A DNA stretch of 64,000 nt from Desulfuromonadales bacterium (GTDB lineage Bacteria > Desulfobacterota > Desulfuromonadia > Desulfuromonadales > BM103), in the NCBI GenBank assembly GCA_027065695.1, contig JAMONP010000075.1, forward strand, positions 1 to 64,000. Reading direction: 5' to 3'. A program made the position numbers and the translations under genes. Positions 1-7,558 of the stretch are shown piece after piece. Numbering within the stretch: position 1 is the stretch's first letter; each line of letters opens with the position of its first letter. The notes under the pieces are model-generated. The model saw only the letters and a program-made list of their open reading frames with translations, was not told the origin of the DNA and did no database searches.

Positions 1-116
1 ATAAGTGTTGCATCAAAACTAGTTAAACGAACGTTTGATCGGCAGATTATTTGAGGAGAGTCTTGGGGTCAAGCGAAAAGAGTCTTGAAGGGCCAGCGCG
101 AATCTTTAAAAGACTG

Positions 117-395
117 TCACTGGGTGTTTGTCGGGTTTGATTGGCCTGTGTTTAAAAGGTGAGGGAAGGTGTCCCGTGCGGCATGCTTTGCCAGATCACG
201 GGTGATTCGTCCTCCGCCGCAACCAATTTCGAGGACCTCTTTGCCGAACAAGTCATAAACAGAGAGAATGGCTTTGATATGTTGATCGGTTGGATCTTGA
301 ACCATAAGTCTTAATGGACAGGACCTTAGATTAAGCAAATGATTGTCCCGCCATACTCCTTCACTTTCTAATTCTAGAGAATCATTCTTGCGCAA
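117..395 (-). pseudogene. truncated class I SAM-dependent methyltransferase
   Basis: Only the first part of a Rossmann-fold methyltransferase is present. The SAM-binding motif I (LEIGCGGGRIT) is clear around residues 55-65, and the frame continues a few residues to LAKHA. After that the sequence stops resembling the family and a stop follows at 92 codons, whereas such enzymes usually have 200 or more residues. The reading frame opens with TTG at 393-395, inside the 3' end of the upstream hydrolase gene, so the two were probably cotranscribed. The start is uncertain. I read it as a remnant; a frameshift or deletion near 150-185 would explain it. Substrate cannot be inferred. Confidence 0.6.
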
Positions 396-1246
396 ACTTC
401 TGGCGCTTCCAAAGGGAATAGATGCCCATATTTTTCATTGATTTCTATAGAAGAGTTAGATGACCGTTGCATCCATTCATTTCGTACCTCCTGGGTGAAA
501 AAAAGCGAAGGCTTTCCTGCCAAGACCTGGATAGGTAATTCAACTTTCCTCAAATATTTCCAAATGGTGGGTGGCAACGCATAATTTGAAGCCTCCCATT
601 GCGCAGGATAAGTTAAGGTGAATTTGCCATTATTGGTTAGCTGCAACCCGAACTCTGCAAAATCTTTAAGCACGGCATCACTTATTCTTTTGTAGGATTT
701 ATCCTCTCTGTAATAGTCAAAAAAGGCCTCTCTGGTCTCCCAGACGTCTTGTTTTTCCAGGCCGCTTTTAAAAGGTTGAAAATATTTTTTTATAAAATAG
801 GGCGTGAGCCTGACGGCTAATCCAAGGAATTTAGAAACAGATGCGGGTTCAATGAGTATTAACGATTTGAAAAGGTCCGGGCGTTTGGAAGCAGCAATAA
901 TGGCAGCAGTAGCTCCCTGTGAATGGCCGATGGCGACAATGGGCAGACTGTATTTCTGTTCAATAAAAGCAATGAGATCATCAGCATAGACTTCCCAATT
1001 GGTTTGTCGCGAAGGCTTGCCAATATTAGGCCAGCAAGCTCTAGGTGGCAAACAACTCAATTTATATTTAGGGATAAGTTGTTTCAGGAAAGCTGAATAT
1101 GTGCCGAGAGGGAACCCGTTGGCTGAATAAAATACAGCATCAATTCCTTCATCATTAAGCTGTAAGTATTGAGCCTCTTTGCCACGAATTGTGATGTGTT
1201 TAAAAGTAGTATTCATTGCGTAGAAAAAACTCGCAGGAGCAATCAT
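374..1246 (-). CDS. alpha/beta hydrolase fold protein
   Basis: A serine hydrolase-like protein of about 290 residues. The nucleophile elbow GHSQG (Ser near residue 109) and a C-terminal GH motif (YGHLFPLEAP) for the catalytic His are visible. The usual acid residue after the penultimate strand (LAGKPSLFF) is not obvious, so activity is not assured. The frame stays open up to a TTG at 1300 that overlaps the stop of the preceding small gene; ATG at 1246 or 1216 is a likelier start, but no strong ribosome binding site decides between them. No signal peptide is obvious, so it is probably cytoplasmic. The substrate is unknown. Confidence 0.75.
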   Translation of the reverse strand: MIAPASFFYAMNTTFKHITIRGKEAQYLQLNDEGIDAVFYSANGFPLGTYSAFLKQLIPKYKLSCLPPRACWPNIGKPSRQTNWEVYADDLIAFIEQKYSLPIVAIGHSQGATAAIIAASKRPDLFKSLILIEPASVSKFLGLAVRLTPYFIKKYFQPFKSGLEKQDVWETREAFFDYYREDKSYKRISDAVLKDFAEFGLQLTNNGKFTLTYPAQWEASNYALPPTIWKYLRKVELPIQVLAGKPSLFFTQEVRNEWMQRSSNSSIEINEKYGHLFPLEAPEVCARMIL

Positions 1247-1296
1247 CAAATGCAACTCATGACTAATCCCTCGCCGTGCATACCTCTTCGAGAGAT

Positions 1297-1554
1297 TCAA
1301 TCATCAAAAATTTGACCGAAAGCTGTTTCCATTTTCTGTCGATTATCCTGAGGAACACCACGAGTTCCTTTCAACTTACCATCAATCAAATCGGTGACAA
1401 TGCGGAGGTGCAGATCGTTTTTACTTGCCCAGGAATTGAGAGTTTCGTCCATCTCGATAAGTTTATCGTCGATAACTTTTTTACGTTGTTCTATATTCAC
1501 AGAGTGACCTTTAGCAAGAGTAATAGTTATTAAAGAAAACCACATAATTCTCAT
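1297..1554 (-). CDS. small hypothetical protein
   Basis: An 85-residue reading frame with a short hydrophobic N-terminus (MWFSLITITLA) that could be a weak signal peptide, followed by a charged, probably helical body. It ends one codon away from possible starts of the hydrolase gene, suggesting a small operon 1554 to 117. I do not recognise a family. It might be a genuine secreted small protein or a chance frame; the adjacency and orientation are the main support. Confidence 0.4.
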   Translation of the reverse strand: MRIMWFSLITITLAKGHSVNIEQRKKVIDDKLIEMDETLNSWASKNDLHLRIVTDLIDGKLKGTRGVPQDNRQKMETAFGQIFDD

Positions 1555-2210
1555 AGTTATCGGTGTGGATTCTCCCCTACTATTAGTAATACATATTGAA
1601 ATAAATAGCGATTCAAATCCCAGCGGGAAGAATCAAATTAATGTTCATATTTTTCGGCTTACCCTAGGCGGCTGTCGGACTATACGGGCCGTAGCAAAAA
1701 TTCGGAAGTCTGAGACCAGATTTTGGCTCGTTTGAGGTTAATAGCCATAGCTATTGCTCGAAAAGGAGCTGAAATATGGGCCAAACAGCCGGATTTGCAG
1801 CCGGGTCATTGATAGTCCGACAGCCTAGTGTCATGTCAACAACGAACTGACGCATCTAACTGGTTCTTTTCCGCGCCAGCGTCGTTCTGTCTTAGGCCAT
1901 GTAGCTACAACTATTTAACTCAAGACATGCCTTGCTGGCACAAAAATAACTGTGTTGCTCCACCAGTCGTATCTTTACGATTATCAAAAGTCACTACTTA
2001 TGAGAAGAATATTGGCTTATTATTGATAGACACATTTTGATCAGATTTTATAACTCTAAAAGTCATAATGCGGATTGAATATACAAACTTTATTGTCGGC
2101 TGTTTGGCTGGCAAGTTGGTCGGTAACTATCTCTCTGCCAGAAATCCACAAAACGATGGCCACTTGGATCAACTTCTGGTGGCCATTTCTCTTTTCGGTA
2201 TCAGGGCAAC
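1555..2210. other. non-coding stretch between small operon and csp
   Basis: No credible gene is visible. It contains the first copy of an inverted-terminus repeat (1664-1828), then about 230 bp (1829-2055) in which I recognise nothing, then hairpins near the 3' end of the cold-shock gene. An inverted repeat with arms at 2156-2163 and 2179-2186, followed by a pyrimidine/T-rich stretch, could act as a plus-strand terminator. Confidence 0.5.
1664..1828. repeat. ~165 bp inverted-terminus repeat, copy 1
   Basis: The left end (1664-1683) and right end (1812-1828) are inverted repeats: the right arm ATAGTCCGACAGCCTAG is the complement of the left arm apart from a 3-base insertion. The interior contains the perfect hairpin AATAGC-CATA-GCTATT and a block beginning TGAGACCAGATTTTGGCT that recurs in copy 2. 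It encodes no protein. Its size, termini and recurrence suggest a MITE-like or structured intergenic repeat. Confidence 0.8.
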
Positions 2211-2241
2211 AAAAAAGCCCCACGGAAATCCGTGAGGCTTT
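2211..2241 (-). terminator. intrinsic terminator of csp
   Basis: Read on the minus strand this is AAAGCCTCACGG-ATTT-CCGTGGGGCTTTTTT, a GC-rich hairpin followed by a T run. It begins about 25 bases after the csp stop codon. Confidence 0.85.
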
Positions 2242-2264
2242 CAAATTATCTGTAAATACAAACT

Positions 2265-2465
2265 TTACATTTTGCGAACATTTGACGACTGGGGGCCTTT
2301 CTGGCCTTCAGTGACATCAAAATTTACCCTGTCTCCTTCGGCGAGAGATTTGAAACCGTCGCCTTGGACTTCAGAGAAGTGTACGAACACATCCGGTCCA
2401 TTGTCCTGCTCGATAAAACCAAAACCTTTTGCGTCGTTGAACCACTTCACAGTACCTTCAGCCAT
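2265..2465 (-). CDS. cold-shock domain protein (CspA family)
   Basis: A 66-residue single cold-shock domain, the normal family length. RNP1 (KGFGFI, residues 13-18) and RNP2 (VFVHFS, 26-31) are intact. The protein should bind single-stranded RNA and DNA as a chaperone or antiterminator. The start was placed at the ATG at 2465 because the family begins MAEGTVKWF and GGAG lies six bases upstream; the longer open frame (to 2561) has no family similarity. The upstream ~200 bases may be a long 5' leader as in other csp genes, though no promoter could be fixed. An intrinsic terminator follows. The gene sits between two copies of a repeat element. Confidence 0.95.
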   Translation of the reverse strand: MAEGTVKWFNDAKGFGFIEQDNGPDVFVHFSEVQGDGFKSLAEGDRVNFDVTEGQKGPQSSNVRKM

Positions 2466-2710
2466 TTTTAACTCCATGCTCCCTTCTGGGAACGTTTTGG
2501 TTGTGCAACCATATCTGCTTAAAAATAAAAAACACGCAACCATAAAAGGTCTGCGTGGCATATTTGTGACTGATTAACTTTTAATCTCGTCCAACAAACT
2601 ATCTCTGCACAAACGTTTAAGTTCACTAAGCCTATCACAGCCCCCTCCTGAATGCAATGTTAATATCATCTTCGGTTTAATGCCATGTTCTCTTGGTCAA
2701 CTTTGTGGCC

Positions 2711-2860
2711 CTAGCAGCCGGTCGGACAATCATGGCTGAAGCGAAAATTGGGGGGTTTTGAGACCAGATTTTGGCTGATTTGAGAGTAATAGCCATAGCT
2801 ATTGATAGCAAAGGAGCTGAGATATGGGCCAAACGGGTGAATTTGCAGCCAGCTCATTAT
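2711..2860. repeat. inverted-terminus repeat, copy 2
   Basis: Same orientation as copy 1, about 1.05 kb away. It shares the TGAGACCAGATTTTGGCT block, the AATAGCCATAGCTATT hairpin and the block beginning GATATGGGCCAAAC. The left end CTAGCAGCCGGTCGGACAAT resembles the left arm of copy 1, but the right end is degenerate, so this is probably the older or decaying copy. Confidence 0.75.
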
Positions 2861-2874
2861 TTTTTGATTGCCAC

Positions 2875-2902
2875 TTGACAATTCTGACCGAAGAGGTAAT
2901 AT
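2875..2902 (+). promoter_or_regulatory. sigma-70-type promoter for candidate sRNA
   Basis: TTGACA at 2875-2880 and TAATAT at 2897-2902 are separated by 16 bases. The only downstream unit before a strong terminator is about 90 bases long. Confidence 0.55.
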
Positions 2903-2908
2903 ATAATC

Positions 2909-2999
2909 AACAGAACATGCTTCTTCATGTTCTCCTCCTAAGAAAAAGATAAAAACCCGTTGCCCCACAGTTCACCCTCCTGGCTGTGGGGCTTTTTTT
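2909..2999 (+). ncRNA. candidate small RNA with CCUCC loops
   Basis: A promoter-like sequence lies just upstream. The predicted ~90-nt transcript would carry a hairpin with arms GAACATG and CATGTTC, then an unpaired CUCCUCC stretch, then a terminator stem (2962-2970 with 2984-2992) whose loop again contains CCUCC, followed by seven T residues. Exposed CCUCC motifs are typical of sRNAs that pair with ribosome-binding sites. No coding frame explains the layout. I do not recognise a named family; an untranslated leader of the cytochrome gene is an alternative, but the terminator argues against it. Confidence 0.5.
2962..2999 (+). terminator. strong intrinsic terminator
   Basis: A perfect 9-bp stem GCCCCACAG/CTGTGGGGC with a 13-base loop, followed by TTTTTTT. 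It lies 90 bases upstream of the cytochrome gene and ends the candidate sRNA. Confidence 0.9.
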
Positions 3000-3089
3000 C
3001 TAAAATACAAGGTTCTGAAAAACCCGTATGCCCAACAGTTGGGACAACCAAGGCCGATTCATCTGTCCAACCTATTCTGGAGATAAACT

Positions 3090-3605
3090 ATGTCCATGCG
3101 AAAAACAACTATCCTGATTTTTACCGCAATTTTGTTCTCAATCGCTCCCCTTGCCGTTGCTTCTGAGCAAGAACATCACCAAAAACCAGCTACAGATAAT
3201 GACATTCAGGTGTCGCCTGATCTTAAAAAACTACTTAATCAGGAGATGTCGGCAATTCAGGATGGTATGATGGCTCTGATTCCGGCAATGTCATCCGGGA
3301 ACTGGAAAGAGGTTGCCAGTATAGGCAAGAACATCAAGGCCAGTTTCATAATGAAGCAGAAACTTACCAAAGCCCAGAAAGAGGAATTGCAGCGGGTTTT
3401 GCCGCCGCGTTTTATTGAGATGGATCAGGATTTCCATAAATCATCCGGGATGTTGGCGCATGCGGCAGAAATGAAAAATGCCGATGTTATGAACTTCTAT
3501 TTTTCCAAACTCAATCAGGCTTGCGTTTCCTGTCATTCAAAGTTTGCTGCAAATCGTTTTCCGGGACTGGCTATGACCGCAGATGGAGCTGACCATCACA
3601 ACTAA
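3090..3605 (+). CDS. periplasmic monohaem cytochrome c'-like protein
   Basis: A 171-residue protein with a signal peptide (cleavage after about residue 24, ...LAVAS) and one haem-binding motif CVSCH near residue 150. The position of CXXCH at the C-terminal end of a helical body is that of the cytochrome c' (four-helix) family. The ATG at 3090 has GGAG seven bases upstream. It should be exported and haem-loaded in the periplasm, with a role in electron transfer or gas/stress binding that cannot be resolved from sequence. It appears monocistronic and is preceded by a terminator. Confidence 0.85.
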   Translation: MSMRKTTILIFTAILFSIAPLAVASEQEHHQKPATDNDIQVSPDLKKLLNQEMSAIQDGMMALIPAMSSGNWKEVASIGKNIKASFIMKQKLTKAQKEELQRVLPPRFIEMDQDFHKSSGMLAHAAEMKNADVMNFYFSKLNQACVSCHSKFAANRFPGLAMTADGADHHN

Positions 3606-3694
3606 GTATGGTAACAAGCTTATGCCATCATTTAATCTATAAAACTATGACCATCCGCTTCTAACTCCCAGATGTCCACAGTTTTTTAACTATC

Positions 3695-4558
3695 TTACCT
3701 GATCTTCCGTGCTACGTTTGTTAGCGCCTGGGCCGCTTCTGATTCGGGGTGTTCCAGAATAAAGGGTTTACCGCTGTCACCGGACAGAACCATGCGTGGA
3801 TCAAGCGGAATCTTCCCAAGGAAGGGAACCTTGCGTTTCGCGGAGAGTTCCTCTCCGCCGCCGCTCTTGAAGATATTAGACACCTCGCCGCAATGTGGAC
3901 AGCAGAAGCCACTCATATTTTCAACGACTCCGAGCATATTCAGATTGAGTTCGCTACAGAAGCTGATCGATTTCTCAACGTCAACCAGAGCGACATCCTG
4001 GGGTGTGGTGACCACGACGGCTGCGGCACCCTTGCCGAGCAGTTGTGCTGCTGACAATGGTTCATCACCGGTGCCAGGTGGGCAGTCAACGACCAGGCAA
4101 TCGAGCTCTCCCCAGTTAACATCGGCCAAAAACTGCTGAATGGCACCATGTTTCATCGGACCACGCATGATCATTGCCTGGCCGACATCTTGAATCATAA
4201 AACCGATCGACATTACCTTGATGCCTTCGAACTCAAGAGGGACGATGCCTTCATCGTTCGAGAAAATTGGCTGTTTGTTCAGGCCAAGCATGGTTGGCAG
4301 GCTTGGGCCGTGCAGATCGATATCAAGCAGGCCAACCTGTTTGCCCTCTTTAGAGAGTGCCAGCGCCAGGCTGACAGCCATGGTGCTTTTGCCGACGCCG
4401 CCTTTGCCGGACATGACAAGGATTTTCTGGTCGATATTGCAGAGACGACTTTCCAGTCGCTGGCGAGCTTGAAATGCTTCGTCATTTTCTTGTGGATTTT
4501 GGGATTTTGCGGAACAGGATGAGTCGTTGCAGCTATTACAGTCACTATGGTCTGTCAT
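3695..4558 (-). CDS. Mrp/NBP35-type iron-sulfur carrier P-loop ATPase
   Basis: A 287-residue MinD/Mrp-family ATPase. The deviant Walker A motif GKGGVGKST lies at residues 51-59; a DxDxxGP motif (LDIDLHGPS) and a CxxC-containing motif (FCCPHCGE, near residue 218) follow. Family members bind a bridging 4Fe-4S cluster at the CxxC of a dimer and pass it to apo-proteins. The N-terminus has an extra Cys-rich segment (CNSCNDSSC), reminiscent of eukaryotic NBP35, which could hold a second cluster. It lies 50 bp after the start of no other gene and just downstream of the crotonase gene on the same strand, so the two may be cotranscribed. It probably serves maturation of the many Fe-S proteins of an anaerobe. 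Confidence 0.9.
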   Translation of the reverse strand: MTDHSDCNSCNDSSCSAKSQNPQENDEAFQARQRLESRLCNIDQKILVMSGKGGVGKSTMAVSLALALSKEGKQVGLLDIDLHGPSLPTMLGLNKQPIFSNDEGIVPLEFEGIKVMSIGFMIQDVGQAMIMRGPMKHGAIQQFLADVNWGELDCLVVDCPPGTGDEPLSAAQLLGKGAAAVVVTTPQDVALVDVEKSISFCSELNLNMLGVVENMSGFCCPHCGEVSNIFKSGGGEELSAKRKVPFLGKIPLDPRMVLSGDSGKPFILEHPESEAAQALTNVARKIR

Positions 4559-4609
4559 TGTCTGGGGTTCCTTTTCCGGAGAGCATCTGTCAAAGTTAAT
4601 GGCGATAAT

Positions 4610-5386
4610 TTACTTTTCCTGCCAGTTTGGTCGCCGTTTTTCGAGGAAGGCTTGCACTCCCTCCTCCGCATCCTTGGTTGCGCAGATCGCAGCAAAGAGA
4701 TCGTCCATTTCGTCAAGGTTCTGGTCGTAAGCGTCGTCCAGAAGACGGTTCAAACCTTCTTTGCCAATGCGCAACGCAATCGGGCTTTTCTTGGCCAGTT
4801 TTTCGGCCAGCGCTAAAGTTGCCGATTCCAATTCATCTTCAGCAACCAGTTTATTAACCAGGCCGAGCTTTTCTGCTTCTGCAGCAGAGAACATCTCACC
4901 GGTCAGCACCATCTCCATCATTTTCTTGCGGCCGACAATTTTAGCCATGGGCGCAGCTGGACCGAGACAGATCAGACCAACCTTGATCGCTGTGGTCCCG
5001 AAGGTCGAGGTTTCTGTTGCAACGGTTAGATCGCAGGCGTAAGCGAGACCAGCACCATTGGCAAGCGCGAAGCCCTGCACTGAGGCAATAGTGACCTTCT
5101 TCATTTTCGCAAGGGTGTGATAGAAGGCGTCGATTCCATAGAGAAAATCACGGTACTCCTTGTGGGTTTTGCTGTGAAACTGGTCGAGGGAGATTCCCGT
5201 GCAGAAATGCTTACCGGCAGCATTGATGACCACAACCATAATGTCATCATCATTTTCCATATCCCACAGTGCTTGGTCCAACTGATCGGCAAACTCGGGA
5301 ATAAAGGTGTTCATTGCCTCGGGACGGTTCAACGTAATGAAGCCGATCCGGTTCTCCTTGCGTGTCAATATGACTTTCTCTGCCAT
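4610..5386 (-). CDS. enoyl-CoA hydratase/isomerase family protein with altered active site
   Basis: A 258-residue crotonase-fold protein of normal length; the oxyanion-hole regions (AGKHFCTGISLDQF and ASVQGFALANGAG) and the C-terminal helices are recognisable. The two glutamates that classical hydratases use are not conserved: the GGGCELA motif is NGAGLAYA here, and the PEV motif is AIKVGLICLG. It is therefore unlikely to be an ordinary enoyl-CoA hydratase and may be another crotonase-type enzyme such as an isomerase or thioesterase. The start is supported by GGGAGG four bases before ATG. It is divergent from the etf operon and shares the upstream region holding palindromes and a sigma-54-like promoter. 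Confidence 0.85.
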   Translation of the reverse strand: MAEKVILTRKENRIGFITLNRPEAMNTFIPEFADQLDQALWDMENDDDIMVVVINAAGKHFCTGISLDQFHSKTHKEYRDFLYGIDAFYHTLAKMKKVTIASVQGFALANGAGLAYACDLTVATETSTFGTTAIKVGLICLGPAAPMAKIVGRKKMMEMVLTGEMFSAAEAEKLGLVNKLVAEDELESATLALAEKLAKKSPIALRIGKEGLNRLLDDAYDQNLDEMDDLFAAICATKDAEEGVQAFLEKRRPNWQEK

Positions 5387-5481
5387 TGTCGCCTCCCTAA
5401 AGGTTCAGAGAAATAAGTTTTCCGAGCTTAACAAAAGCTCCTCAATCGTCAAATCATTTTCTTTAAAGGTTTTTTCGAAAA

Positions 5482-5498
5482 ATGAACCCATGGTTCAT
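5482..5498. promoter_or_regulatory. palindromic operator candidate
   Basis: ATGAACC-CAT-GGTTCAT is a perfect 7-bp inverted repeat with a 3-base centre, about 100 bp before the crotonase start and 340 bp before etfB. Its size fits a TetR-type dimer, the class that often controls acyl-CoA catabolism. No such regulator is encoded in the window. Confidence 0.5.
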
Positions 5499-5673
5499 GT
5501 AAACTCAGGGAGAAAGTGTCACTAACGCAACACTTGATTGCCGGTTTTACAGATCTCTTCTTTTCAACCGCATCTTGGTGGACATCTTTCTTAAACATCG
5601 AAGAGCCCCTTCCTGTGCGGTTCCAGTCCGACAAACAGTTGAGACAGCCTGTCCTGAGCAATAAAAATTAGGG

Positions 5674-5690
5674 TTGGTATCTTCCTTGCT
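5674..5690 (+). promoter_or_regulatory. sigma-54-like promoter of the etf-liu operon
   Basis: TTGGTATCTTCCTTGCT has GG and GC exactly 12 bases apart (the -24/-12 elements). It matches the consensus TGGCAC-N4-TTGC except at two positions in the first half. Transcription would begin near 5701. Confidence 0.5.
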
Positions 5691-5721
5691 CTATAGTCTC
5701 GTCGGTGCATCAATGATGACT

Positions 5722-5739
5722 ACAAACGGAACAGTTTGT
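5722..5739. promoter_or_regulatory. palindrome in the operon leader
   Basis: ACAAAC-GGAACA-GTTTGT, a perfect 6-bp inverted repeat just downstream of the predicted sigma-54 start. It could be an operator or a leader hairpin. Confidence 0.35.
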
Positions 5740-5831
5740 TACCCTCAGGATAATAAGCACACAGAAGTCGGTATTTTGTAGGGCACAATGTTTTTTAGAA
5801 CAGTGATCATTTTAAAGAGGAGAAACATCTT

Positions 5832-6605
5832 ATGAAAATTCTTATCTGCATCAAGCAGGTGCCGGACATGGAGTCACGTTTCAAACTTAACGACGCAGGA
5901 ACCTGGTACAGTGATCAGGACTTGGCCTGGCGCATGAATGAGTACGACGAATTTGCCGTTGAGCAGGCCATCCAACTGCGTGAGCAGCTTGGCGAAGCAG
6001 AAGTTGTGGTCCTGTCTGTTGGCTCTGATCGAGTCAAGGAGACTATGAAAAAGGCTTTGGCCATGGGTGCTGACCGCGGCGTACACATACAGGACGATAC
6101 CAGCTACGAGAAAGATCCATTTCAGATCGCTTCGGTAATTGCCGCCTATGCCGGTGATCAGAACTTTGACGTAATCTTTACTGGTATGCAGTCTCAGGAT
6201 CGCGGCTCGGCTCAGGTCGGAGTTCTGTTGGCAGGTCTGCTCGGAATGCCTGCCGTGACCACAATCGTTGGCTTCGAGTACGACGACGGCAAAGCCACCG
6301 TGCGACGTGAACTTGAGGGTGGCCTCAAGGCAGTGGTCAAACTGGCTTCGCCAGCACTGTTTACCTGTCAGCTTGGTCTCAATACGCCACGCTATCCGAC
6401 CCTGCCGAATATCATGAAAGCCAAAAGGAAGGAGCTGGTATCTCTGCCGATGGCAGACCTGCTCAAGGTCGAGGCATTGACGACCACTGCTGCGACCCAG
6501 TTCCCCGAAAAGAAAGGTGGCGGGATGATCCTCGAAGGAGATGTTGGCGAGCTTACTGAACAGCTGGTTGCCATACTCAAAGACAAGACTACGGTCTTAA
6601 AATAG
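5832..6605 (+). CDS. etfB: electron transfer flavoprotein beta subunit
   Basis: A 257-residue EtfB of normal length beginning MKILICIKQVPD. The AMP-binding and alpha-contact segments (FTGMQSQDRGSAQVG) are present. With EtfA it forms the soluble FAD heterodimer that accepts electrons from acyl-CoA dehydrogenases. The ribosome site AAAGAGGAG precedes the ATG. It is the first gene of the long cluster and is followed after 6 bp by etfA. Its position beside three acyl-CoA dehydrogenase genes marks it as their dedicated acceptor. A membrane ETF:quinone oxidoreductase is not in the window. Confidence 0.95.
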   Translation: MKILICIKQVPDMESRFKLNDAGTWYSDQDLAWRMNEYDEFAVEQAIQLREQLGEAEVVVLSVGSDRVKETMKKALAMGADRGVHIQDDTSYEKDPFQIASVIAAYAGDQNFDVIFTGMQSQDRGSAQVGVLLAGLLGMPAVTTIVGFEYDDGKATVRRELEGGLKAVVKLASPALFTCQLGLNTPRYPTLPNIMKAKRKELVSLPMADLLKVEALTTTAATQFPEKKGGGMILEGDVGELTEQLVAILKDKTTVLK

Positions 6606-6611
6606 GAGGAA

Positions 6612-7529
6612 ATGATGAAAACTCTGCTTATTGCAGAATCCCGGCAAGGCAAACTTCTGCCGGGCAGTTATGAGCCCCTGGACTTCGCAAACAAGATCGG
6701 CGCTGAGGCCGCCATGTTTCTGGTCGGCAGTGAAAGTGACCTGCCGCATTTCGATGGTAGCCTCTATTTCGCCGAAGAGAGCGAAGTGGGTGAATATAAC
6801 CCCGAAGAACACCTGCGGCTGATATTGGAGGTTGTCGATAAAGAGAAGCCGCAACTGATTGTGTTGTCGCATTCCTCTTACGGTTGGGATCTGGCTCCGC
6901 GCATTGCCCTGGCTTTGCAAGTTGGGCAGATCTCTGAAGTTGTAGGCTACCAGGATGGTGCCATGGTGGTGCCAGCCTGTAATTCTAAACTGCAGCGTGT
7001 GGTCCAGGCGCAAGGAGAGGTGACAGTTGTCACTTTGCAGTCCGGAGCTTTCGGTCTGGATGATGAACCGGCCGGGACGCCAACGGTTGAAAAACTTTCC
7101 GTGCAGGCTGACTCGAAATTTGAATTTCATGGTTACGAAGAGGCTGAAGAAGGCGGCGTCGATCTGACCAAGGCGGAAATAATTGTCAGCGCCGGACGTG
7201 GTATCGGCAAGCCGGAGAACCTGGCGATAGTCGAGGCTTTGGCCAAGGTTCTTGGTGGTGAGTACGGTGCCAGTCGACCGGTCGTCGATTCTGACTGGGC
7301 TGAGCACTCGCGCCAGGTTGGTAGCACCGGGCAGACCGTGGCACCCAAGCTTTACATCGCCTGCGGTATTTCCGGAGCAATCCAGCATTTGGCTGGCATG
7401 AAAAAGTCGGAGTTTATAGTTGCCATCAATACAGACCGTGACGCACCGATTGGAGAGGTTGCCGATGTGCTGGTGGTTGCCGATCTCAAACAGTTTTTGC
7501 CGGCATTGACAGCCCGCTTGGAAGGATGA
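6612..7529 (+). CDS. etfA: electron transfer flavoprotein alpha subunit
   Basis: A 305-residue EtfA. The C-terminal FAD-binding domain is intact: [12 protein letters not shown], then [31 protein letters not shown], and [13 protein letters not shown]. It holds the FAD of the ETF dimer. No N-terminal ferredoxin domain is present, so it lacks the extra Fe-S domain found in some ETF alpha subunits. GGAGG precedes the start, six bases after etfB. Confidence 0.95.
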   Translation: MMKTLLIAESRQGKLLPGSYEPLDFANKIGAEAAMFLVGSESDLPHFDGSLYFAEESEVGEYNPEEHLRLILEVVDKEKPQLIVLSHSSYGWDLAPRIALALQVGQISEVVGYQDGAMVVPACNSKLQRVVQAQGEVTVVTLQSGAFGLDDEPAGTPTVEKLSVQADSKFEFHGYEEAEEGGVDLTKAEIIVSAGRGIGKPENLAIVEALAKVLGGEYGASRPVVDSDWAEHSRQVGSTGQTVAPKLYIACGISGAIQHLAGMKKSEFIVAINTDRDAPIGEVADVLVVADLKQFLPALTARLEG

Positions 7530-7558
7530 ACAGCAGATTTCAGAAGGAGACTAGAACT

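Larger units (their letters stand above)
2466..3089. other. non-coding stretch csp to cytochrome gene
   Basis: The csp leader region, then repeat copy 2 (2711-2860), a sigma-70-like promoter (2875-2902) and a candidate small RNA ending in a strong terminator (2962-2999). Frames in the interval are short and lack family resemblance. Confidence 0.5.
5387..5831. other. divergent regulatory region upstream of etf-liu operon
   Basis: A 445-bp spacer with no convincing gene. It separates the crotonase gene (minus) from the 16 kb acyl-CoA operon (plus). Visible signals are two palindromes (5482-5498 and 5722-5739) and a sigma-54 promoter match (5674-5690). The leader from the predicted start to etfB would be about 130 bases. 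Confidence 0.6.

Noticed and set aside
1828-2040. 70-codon plus-strand frame after the first repeat
   Set aside because: Cys-rich random-looking composition and no ribosome site; it begins inside the repeat end.
5449-5661. 70-codon minus-strand frame in the etf upstream region
   Set aside because: Contains operator-like palindromes, has no ribosome site and no family resemblance.
6597-7388. 263-codon minus-strand frame opposite etfA
   Set aside because: It lies entirely antisense to a well-supported gene and has no family motif or ribosome site; it reflects the codon bias of etfA.
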